Positions 6,738-11,576 of a stretch of 18,966 nt of DNA are shown here, piece after piece. Under the pieces are notes generated by a model. That model was not told the DNA's origin, searched no databases, and saw only the letters and a list, made by a program, of their open reading frames with translations. The position numbers and the translations under genes were made by a program. The stretch comes from CAZKTF01 sp964555565. GTDB taxonomy: Bacteria; Planctomycetota; JAJSAM01; JAKLKS01. Position 1 is the stretch's first letter; every line of letters begins with the position of its first letter. Location: NCBI GenBank assembly GCA_964555565.1, contig CAZKTF010000046.1, positions 1 through 18,966 on the forward strand. The letters are read 5' to 3'.

Positions 6738-7047
6738 AGAGTCCCTATCACAATGCCCCGTGGCCGCGTTGCCGCCCCGGCGGGCCAGATGGTAGGCGGG
6801 CGGCCGAAGGCGACCTGCGGAGCCGGTCGCCGAGGCCGAGCGGGGGAGCCGGAGGCGACCCCCCGCGTCCCAACACCGCAGATGGCCCGCCCGGGCGGCA
6901 ACCCGGAGGGCCGGGCGCGATGAGCGGCGCCTGGCGGCCGATCGCCTCCTCGGAGACTCGTTCCATGGAGTCACCGTCGTCGGCGATCGGCCGCCATGCT
7001 TGCTCCTCGTCCCGGCGCGGCTCACGCGGCATTGTGATAGGGGCTCT
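6738..7047. mobile_element. Structured element of about 310 bp with terminal inverted repeats (MITE-like)
   Basis: The core terminal repeat CCCTATCACAATGCC (6743-6757) is perfectly matched in inverted orientation by GGCATTGTGATAGGG (7028-7042). The match extends outward to AGAG (6738) and CTCT (7047), and inward to CGTG, with single mismatches. Inside are further symmetries. CGGCC (6801) and GGCGACC (6809-6815) pair with GGTCGCC (6825-6831) and GGCCG (6834). A perfect 15-bp repeat, TGGCGGCCGATCGCC (6932-6946), pairs with its complement at 6982-6996, enclosing a nested GACTC/GAGTC stem. No open frame looks protein-like and no clear target duplication was found. It occupies nearly all of the 408-bp gap between two divergent genes. 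It could be a non-autonomous transposable element or a structured RNA locus. Confidence 0.65.
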
Positions 7048-7076
7048 TACGCCTTCGCGCCGCCCGCCCGGCCGCG

Positions 7077-7082
7077 TAGGAT
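7077..7082 (+). promoter_or_regulatory. Putative -10 box (TAGGAT) of the thioesterase operon, leaderless arrangement
   Basis: TAGGAT is followed by 7 nt (CCGCCCC) and then the ATG at 7090, so transcription would begin at or next to the start codon. AGGA within the box could alternatively act as a ribosome site at about 8 nt spacing. The inverted-repeat element ends 29 bp upstream, so its right end lies close to the -35 region. Confidence 0.45.
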
Positions 7083-7089
7083 CCGCCCC

Positions 7090-7545
7090 ATGGCCGTCCA
7101 CCGGGCCCGCATCCGCGTCCGCTACGGGGAGACCGACCAGATGGGCGTCGTGCACCACTCCGTCTACCCGCTCTACTTCGAGGAGGCCCGCACCGGCCTG
7201 CTGCGGGACCTGGGCCGCTCCTACGCGGCGCTCGAGCGCGCGGGGACGATCCTCCCCGTCGTGGAGATGGCCATCTCCTTCCGGGCCCCTCTCCGGTACG
7301 AGGAGGAGTTCCTCTGCGAGGCCCGGGTGACCGAGGTCACCGGCGTGCGGGTGCGGTTCGACTACCGCATCACCGACGTCGCCGGCGGCCGCCTCGTGGC
7401 GGAGGGCCACACGACGCTCGCCTCCATCGACGGGGAGGGGAAGCCCCGCCGGCTCCCGGCCGACCTGGCGGAGACGCTGCGGGGGGTGCGGGAGCCCGGG
7501 GAACCGGGACGGAACGCGGCGGCCGCCGGCGTCCAAGAGGCATGA
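7090..7545 (+). CDS. Acyl-CoA thioesterase of the YbgC/4-hydroxybenzoyl-CoA thioesterase family
   Basis: The 151-residue product is a single hotdog-fold domain that hydrolyses acyl-CoA thioesters; the natural substrate cannot be read from the sequence. The N-terminal signature RVRYGETDQMGVVHHSVY followed by YFEEAR carries the catalytic Asp (D17) of the YbgC family, and the later strands match the fold (ISFRAPLRYEEEF, RVRFDYRI, HTTLASID). A Gly/Ala-rich tail follows the domain. Members often accompany tol-pal genes, but none are present here. The stop overlaps the start of the next gene (ATGATGA around 7542), so it heads a three-gene operon. Confidence 0.9.
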   Translation: MAVHRARIRVRYGETDQMGVVHHSVYPLYFEEARTGLLRDLGRSYAALERAGTILPVVEMAISFRAPLRYEEEFLCEARVTEVTGVRVRFDYRITDVAGGRLVAEGHTTLASIDGEGKPRRLPADLAETLRGVREPGEPGRNAAAAGVQEA

Positions 7546-8531
7546 TGCGAGGGAACCCCGGGATCCTGCTCGGCCTCCTCGGCGCGCTGGCCGCCGCGTG
7601 CTCCTCGACGGGGGGGACCGGCCGCCCGTCCACGGGCCCGGGCGGGGGGCAGGGCGGAGCGGCCCCCGGGGGCGGGACCCCCGGCGACCCGTCCATCCTC
7701 ACGGGCTCGGGAAAGGGACTCCGCTACGCCCGGGTGGAGAACCTCGCCACGCGCTGGGCCGCGCTCGGCGGCGAGTCCAGCGACAAGGTGGCCCTGGAGC
7801 GCCGCTCCATCGAGACCGCCATCGCGCGCGAGGTCAACGCCGACCTGGACGGCGTCCTCGCGGACCTCCGGGGGGACAACCCCCGCTTCAGGCGCGGGGC
7901 GGCCAAGGGGCTCGGGTTCGTGAACAGCCCGCGGGTCCTGCCGGCGCTGGAGAGGGCCCTGGGGGACACGGGAGACGACGTCCGCCTCGTGGTGGACCTC
8001 CTCGTCTCCCTCGGGAGGATCGCCGACCCCTCCACGGACGACGCGCGGCTCCTCCCCTACCTGGGCCACTTCGACGGGGACGTCCGGAGCGACGTCGCGC
8101 TCGCCTTGGCGCGGGTCTTCCGGGCGCGCCGGAACGTGCGCCTGGCGCCCATCCGTCCCGAGGAGCGGGTCCCCGAGGTCGAGGCGGCGCTGTTCGCCTC
8201 GATCTTCGACCCCGAGGACCCCTTCGTGCGCGGGCACGCCGCCCAGGCGCTCGGGGCGCTCGGCTCGTCGGGCGCCGAGGACGCGCTCGCGAACGCGCTC
8301 CGCGACGAGAAGCCGTTCCCGCGGCTCTCCGCCGCGCACGGCCTCGCCCTGTGCGGGACGGAGAAGTCGATCCCCCCGCTGCTGGCCGCGCTCGCGTCGG
8401 CCACGGACGAGAACTTCCGCGGGCAGGCGGCCCTGGCGCTGGGCGCCATCGCCGAGCGCGCCGGGCTCGCGCCGCCGCTCGGGGACCTCGGGACGGACGC
8501 CGGGAAGTGGCGGGCCTGGTTCGGGCGGTGA
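7542..8531 (+). CDS. HEAT-repeat lipoprotein
   Basis: The product is 329 residues. The first 20 form a lipoprotein signal ending in the lipobox LAAAC (C20), followed by a Gly/Pro/Ser-rich linker to about residue 50. From about residue 95 onward it consists of HEAT/PBS-lyase-like helical repeats: NPRFRRGAAKGLGFV, DVRLVVDLLVSLGRI, DVRSDVALALARVF, FVRGHAAQALGALG, FPRLSAAHGLALCG and NFRGQAALALGAIA. Such proteins are usually scaffolds anchored in a membrane; the partner is unknown. There are two possible starts. The ATG at 7542 overlaps the previous stop by 4 nt; the ATG at 7545 is better spaced from AAGAGG (7535-7540). The stop overlaps the methyltransferase start in a GTGA. Confidence 0.87.
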   Translation: MMRGNPGILLGLLGALAAACSSTGGTGRPSTGPGGGQGGAAPGGGTPGDPSILTGSGKGLRYARVENLATRWAALGGESSDKVALERRSIETAIAREVNADLDGVLADLRGDNPRFRRGAAKGLGFVNSPRVLPALERALGDTGDDVRLVVDLLVSLGRIADPSTDDARLLPYLGHFDGDVRSDVALALARVFRARRNVRLAPIRPEERVPEVEAALFASIFDPEDPFVRGHAAQALGALGSSGAEDALANALRDEKPFPRLSAAHGLALCGTEKSIPPLLAALASATDENFRGQAALALGAIAERAGLAPPLGDLGTDAGKWRAWFGR

Positions 8532-9502
8532 GCCCCGGGCGCGGCAAGGCGTCGAAGGCCCGGGGGAAGCCGCCGCGGCCGTCGCGCGGGGTCCACCCGC
8601 GGAACACCCTCAACGATCTGGACGGGGAGCACTGGCTCTACTTCACGAAGTCGGTCCTCACGACCTCCTACCCGCGCGAACTCGGCCACGACCTCCGGCG
8701 CGCCCACGGGGCGAACAAGCCCCCGCGGCTCATGAAGGCCCTCGTCGAGTACTTCACCAAGGGGGGGCAGCGGGTCCTCGACCCCTTCGCCGGGGTGGGG
8801 GGGACGCTTCTGGGGGCGAGCCTCTGCGACCCGCCGCGCCGCGCCGTCGGCATCGAGGTGAACCCGCGGTGGGCGGAGGTCTACGGGCGCGTGGCCGCGG
8901 CCCACCCGCGGCTCCCGGGGCAGGAGATGCTCGTCGGGGACTGCCGGGCGCTGCTCGCAGACCGGGAGCGCTTCCCCGACGGCTGCTTCGACTTCGCCGC
9001 CGCCGACCCGCCCTACAACGTCCACCTCGAGCGGACCATGTGCGACGGGAAGTACGACGCCACCCACGTCAACCGCCGCAGCGACTACGACATGCGGAGC
9101 GAGGACCCGGCCGACCTCGCGAACCTCGGCTCCTACGAGCGCTACCTCGACGCCATGGGGGAGGTGTTCGCGCTCCTGCGCCGCGTCCTCCGCCCGGGCG
9201 GCTACCTCGCCCTCATCGTGCGGAACGCCTACCAGGACGGCGAGTACCTCTTCACCCACGCCGACCTCGCGCGGCGCGCCAAGTCCGCCGGCCTCGTCCC
9301 CAAGGGCGAGATCGTCTGGTACCAGGCCGGGACGCGCCTCCGCCCCTACGGCTACCCCGCGGCCTACGTCCCCAATATCGCCCACCAGTACATCGTCGTC
9401 TTCCGGGCCCCGCGGGGGGTCGCCGCCCGGGGGACCCGTCGCCGGAAACAAGAAGGTGACCGGCTCCGTCCCTCCAAGCCCGGAGAGAAGTTAATTGCTT
9501 AA
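8528..9502 (+). CDS. Solitary DNA methyltransferase (N4-cytosine/N6-adenine type)
   Basis: This SAM-dependent enzyme methylates an exocyclic amino group in DNA. Of its 324 residues, the first 25 are basic. A motif-X-like segment, HGANKPPRLMKALVEYF (60-76), precedes motif I, LDPFAGVGGTLLGA (84-97), then motif II/III with VGIEVNP and GDCRALL, and the catalytic motif IV DPPY (160-163). After motif IV come a variable region (about 165-200) and RRVLRPGGYLALIVRNAYQ. The order X-I-IV resembles gamma-type amino methyltransferases, although I see no large separate recognition domain. The GTG start at 8528 overlaps the HEAT gene stop by 4 nt (GTGA). No restriction endonuclease gene is next to it. The last residues (KLIA) run into the start of a repeat-rich island, so the native C-terminus may have been altered. 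Confidence 0.86.
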   Translation: MSPGRGKASKARGKPPRPSRGVHPRNTLNDLDGEHWLYFTKSVLTTSYPRELGHDLRRAHGANKPPRLMKALVEYFTKGGQRVLDPFAGVGGTLLGASLCDPPRRAVGIEVNPRWAEVYGRVAAAHPRLPGQEMLVGDCRALLADRERFPDGCFDFAAADPPYNVHLERTMCDGKYDATHVNRRSDYDMRSEDPADLANLGSYERYLDAMGEVFALLRRVLRPGGYLALIVRNAYQDGEYLFTHADLARRAKSAGLVPKGEIVWYQAGTRLRPYGYPAAYVPNIAHQYIVVFRAPRGVAARGTRRRKQEGDRLRPSKPGEKLIA

Positions 9503-9515
9503 TTGCGGACGTCCC
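9498..9515 (+). repeat. REP-like half-unit at the methyltransferase stop codon
   Basis: The end TTGCGGACGTCCCC matches, in the same orientation, the repeat unit at 11542-11570, and is inverted relative to those at 11304 and 11436. The complementary arm is missing here. It spans the TAA stop of the methyltransferase gene and marks the left edge of the island. Confidence 0.45.
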
Positions 9516-9654
9516 CAAAGATTTCACCGTGGAAGATAGGGAGCTTGGCCGCCTGGAAGCTGCCGGCCTCGCGAAGAGCTTCGAGATGTACGGCATCGGT
9601 TCTCCGATTACAACGCAGTATGACTTGGACCAGCTGCGACGGCGCACATGGTAG
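9505..9654 (+). pseudogene. Short coding-like fragment, 49 codons ending in TAG
   Basis: The frame ending at the TAG (9652-9654) reads DVPKDFTVEDRELGRLEAA, then GLAKSFEMYGIGSPITTQYD, and ends RRRTW. It has a balanced amino-acid composition and amphipathic helical spacing, unlike the Arg/Pro/Ala-rich shadow frames. There is no convincing start codon upstream within the frame; a GTG at 9529 would give 41 residues. It is probably the surviving C-terminal end of a gene cut by the repeat at 9498-9515, or else a small gene. The family is not recognised. Confidence 0.35.
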
Positions 9655-9714
9655 GTCACGCAGAGTCCGGCCGTGCAGCCTTGCTAGGAGGACAGGGCAG
9701 CGGGAATGGTCAGG

Positions 9715-9720
9715 TAGGAT
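9715..9720 (+). promoter_or_regulatory. Putative -10 box (TAGGAT) of the membrane protein gene
   Basis: TAGGAT lies 7 nt before the TTG at 9728 and 10 nt before the ATG at 9731, which are consecutive in-frame codons. The 7-nt spacing to the TTG repeats that seen at 7077, 6689 and 13816. This supports the gene being real and adapted to this host's promoter type. Confidence 0.4.
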
Positions 9721-9727
9721 CTCCCTC

Positions 9728-10684
9728 TTGATGCGTACTACTACGGCGATCTGCCTGGGGATGCCCGCTGTTGCCTTCGTGTTGGGCTGCGGTTGGGGCG
9801 TGACCGAGAGCGGTTGGCCGGCGTGCGATAGCCCCGAAGCCACTCGTGAGGTGCTCGTCTTCCGTGGGTTGGCGACCGGGGTGTGTGTGACGGGGATCAT
9901 CGGTTGTTGCATCGTTGGCGTCGTTGCTTCGGGGCGGCTGACGAAGGGGCGTATCGCCCGGTTCTTGGGCCGGATTGGAGTGGTCATCCTGACGTGGCTG
10001 CTCGCTCTGGTGCCGGCGGTCCTCATCGGCGCAGGACGACATTGGTGGGTGCTGCTGCGAGCGGCGGACGGTCAGGGCACGCTGGCGTTGCTCAACCCGG
10101 GCCAGAAGAACGGGGCGCTGTTGCTGTGCCGAGAGACCGGCGCCGGCGCCCTGTGGGTCAAGTACTCCGTCTTGGTCGCGGGCGATGGGAGGACGATGCC
10201 GCTCATTCGAGCCACACGGACGGCAGGACGGAAGCCAGCCTCTCCCGGTCCGTTGCTGGAGCGGGAAGTTGAGCAGGTGGGTGATTCGGACTTTCTCCTG
10301 GTGCACGGGGGCAACGGGTGGCTGCTCGTCGTCCCCGCGATCAAACAACATTGGGCGATGATGGGGACGCATCCGGAGCGGGGAACAACGTGGTCGGCGA
10401 TGGAGGACTTGCGGAATTCAAGGCGCACGCTGTCCCTGTTCGACACAATCGGACCCGCGGATACCTGCGACGATGACGACGCCGCCGCCCTGGAGGATGA
10501 TGTCCGCCAGGCGGTGGCACGCCACGATCGGGATTTCTTCACGCTCGGGGTCGCCGACGAGGATCTCCGGACGGCGCTGAAACGCGGCAACGCGTCGATC
10601 GAGTCCGTAGCGCGCCGCCTGTGCAGAGCAGCAGGACCGGCGTGGCTGCCAAAGACATGCCAGGCGCTCGGGGAGGGGAGATAG
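9728..10684 (+). CDS. Membrane protein of unknown function in an atypical-composition island
   Basis: The 318-residue product (317 from the ATG at 9731) starts with a hydrophobic segment ending VAFVLGCGWG, which could be a lipobox or a first membrane helix. Two clear membrane helices follow: VCVTGIIGCCIVGVVASG (about 56-73) and IGVVILTWLLALVPAVLIGAG (about 85-105). The remaining 210 residues are soluble. They contain a possible second beta-rich part (GALLLCRETGAGALWVKYSVL), a stretch ending WLLVVPAI, and an acidic DTCDDDDAAALEDDVRQ segment. I see no family motif. The base composition is less GC-rich than its neighbours, with more T-ending codons, which suggests transfer or relaxed selection. 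The stop codon TAG is inside the left arm of a very long hairpin (10676-10730). No downstream gene is linked. Confidence 0.6.
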   Translation: MMRTTTAICLGMPAVAFVLGCGWGVTESGWPACDSPEATREVLVFRGLATGVCVTGIIGCCIVGVVASGRLTKGRIARFLGRIGVVILTWLLALVPAVLIGAGRHWWVLLRAADGQGTLALLNPGQKNGALLLCRETGAGALWVKYSVLVAGDGRTMPLIRATRTAGRKPASPGPLLEREVEQVGDSDFLLVHGGNGWLLVVPAIKQHWAMMGTHPERGTTWSAMEDLRNSRRTLSLFDTIGPADTCDDDDAAALEDDVRQAVARHDRDFFTLGVADEDLRTALKRGNASIESVARRLCRAAGPAWLPKTCQALGEGR

Positions 10685-10730
10685 AGGACCTCCGCAAGTT
10701 GGGCCAACTTGCGGAGGTCCCCTATCTCCC
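10676..10730. repeat. Near-perfect 55-nt palindrome overlapping a stop codon, REP-like and possible terminator
   Basis: GGGAGATAG (10676-10684) pairs with CTATCTCCC (10722-10730). After a single A/C mismatch, the inner arm GGACCTCCGCAAGTTGG (10686-10702) pairs perfectly with 10704-10720 around one central G. The core CCGCAAGTTG is shared with the repeat units at 11304, 11436 and 11542. The stop codon of the membrane protein gene is its bases 10682-10684. The transcript would form a very stable hairpin, but no U-run follows, so termination is only possible, not shown. Confidence 0.6.
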
Positions 10731-10745
10731 TCCGTAACCGTTCAC

Positions 10746-10818
10746 AAGGTACGTAGTCAGTGGACTCTTGCACTTTCCGGGGCCGTCACGCGGCGGAGAC
10801 CAGAAGGTACCGAGTCAG
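10746..10818 (+). repeat. Pair of direct repeats AAGGTAC-nn-AGTCAG
   Basis: AAGGTACGTAGTCAG (10746-10760) and AAGGTACCGAGTCAG (10804-10818) differ at two adjacent positions and are 58 bp apart. No ORF in this stretch (10731-10885) looks real. The motif resembles ends of palindromic intergenic repeats, but complementary arms were not found here. The following TTTTTGTTTTT run (10824) is unusual for this sequence. Confidence 0.35.
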
Positions 10819-10885
10819 GCACGTTTTTGTTTTTCGGCGGCGCCGAGCTCGCAATCAGGGGGGTCTCCACGGCGGCCGAGGTGGT

Positions 10886-11320
10886 CTACGGACCGCGCGG
10901 TGAGGGCCAGGGGTAGGCGAACGGGCCGGAGCTGCCGGCCTCTGGGGGTGAGGCGATCGGGATGACCCGCGGGTCGCCGAGACGGCCGGCCTCCTGGCGG
11001 AGCGCTGCGGCGAGGGCGCCGGCGGCGCGCCGGGAGTAGTCCCCTTCGGACGCCACACGGCGTTGATGCTCCCGCACCCGGCCCCGCACCCAGGTGATCG
11101 ACCGCCTCATGGTCGCGGCGACCTCCTCGAGGGTGAGTCCGCTGGCGGTGCGGAGGAGGCCGACGGCCATCGCGTGGTCCTCGGGTGATGCCGTCTCGCG
11201 TCGCCCGGTCCGCGTCGGTAGAGGGCCCGTTCCCACGGCCTGGAGGACCCCCCCGGCGGTGACGAGGACCAAACCGGGCTCGGAGCCGTCCGCGAGGAGA
11301 TCAGGGACGTCCGCAAGTTG
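10886..11320 (-). pseudogene. Remnant resembling the C-terminal HTH of a REP-associated tyrosine transposase
   Basis: The frame is open from a stop at 11323-11321 down to 10886. Its middle reads DHAMAVGLLRTASGLTLEEV, then AATMRRSITWVRGRVREHQR, then DYSRRAAGALAAALRQ. This matches, in layout and key residues (LLRxxSGLTLxEVA, a variable recognition helix, RVxxH, then DxxxRRxAxxL), the DnaA-like helix-turn-helix tail found after the Y1 transposase domain of many RAYT proteins. The catalytic domain, with its HUH motif and tyrosine, is absent. The nearest starts are a TTG at 11272 and an ATG within the DHAM segment. It is bordered by REP-like palindromes, which fits a decayed RAYT locus. It could instead be a small intact DNA-binding protein. 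Confidence 0.42.
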
Positions 11321-11330
11321 TCAACTTGCG
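11304..11330 (+). repeat. REP-like unit: GGGACGTC followed by an 8-9 bp palindrome
   Basis: GGGACGTCC is followed by CGCAAGTTG, T and CAACTTGCG, a perfect 9-bp inverted repeat with a 1-nt centre. The sequence continues TGGC. The whole unit, including the TGGC flank, recurs inverted at 11542-11570. Confidence 0.6.
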
Positions 11331-11435
11331 TGGCTACCAACGACGAGCGGTCCTGGACGCGGGAGATCGTACGGATCGAGGAGGTGCCGTACGGACTCGC
11401 ACGCTCGCGAGGGTGTCGCGGATCGTAGAGAGGCT

Positions 11436-11460
11436 GGGGACGTCCGCAAGGTGTCAATTA
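11436..11460 (+). repeat. Degenerate REP-like unit
   Basis: GGGGACGTCCGCAAGGTGTC followed by AATTA is the same unit as at 11304, with a substituted inner arm. Its ending AATTA parallels TTAATT in the left-edge copy at 9498, reading in the opposite orientation. Confidence 0.5.
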
Positions 11461-11541
11461 GCTCCGCCCGCGACGGCGCGGCAGCGCACCCTCCCCGGCG
11501 TCTCGGACCTGGCGACACCGACCGGTTGGCGCGGGACGCCA

Positions 11542-11570
11542 CGCAACTTGACAACTTGCGGACGTACCCC
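11542..11570 (-). repeat. REP-like unit at the priA stop codon
   Basis: Read on the minus strand, it is GGGGTACGTCC then GCAAGTTGTCAAGTTGCG. It is an inverted copy of the unit at 11304 with one inserted base (GTACGT for GACGT) and one changed arm base. It ends 6 bp before the priA stop and marks the right edge of the island. Confidence 0.55.
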
Positions 11571-11576
11571 AAGCCC

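Noticed and set aside
8528..9502. Restriction-modification or phage-defence system around the methyltransferase
   Set aside because: No nuclease, helicase or other defence domain could be seen among the neighbours. The adjacent genes are a thioesterase and a HEAT lipoprotein on one side and an unrecognised membrane protein on the other.
9503..9727. 75-codon N-terminal extension of the island membrane protein from a TTG at 9503
   Set aside because: It is basic and low-complexity, starts within a repeat, and overlaps the more protein-like fragment in another frame. The TAGGAT box and hydrophobic start point to 9728/9731.
11304..11570. CRISPR array formed by the repeated ACGTCCGCAAG units
   Set aside because: The copies are too few, in mixed orientation and irregularly spaced, each is itself a palindrome, and no cas gene is present. 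REP-like units explain them better.
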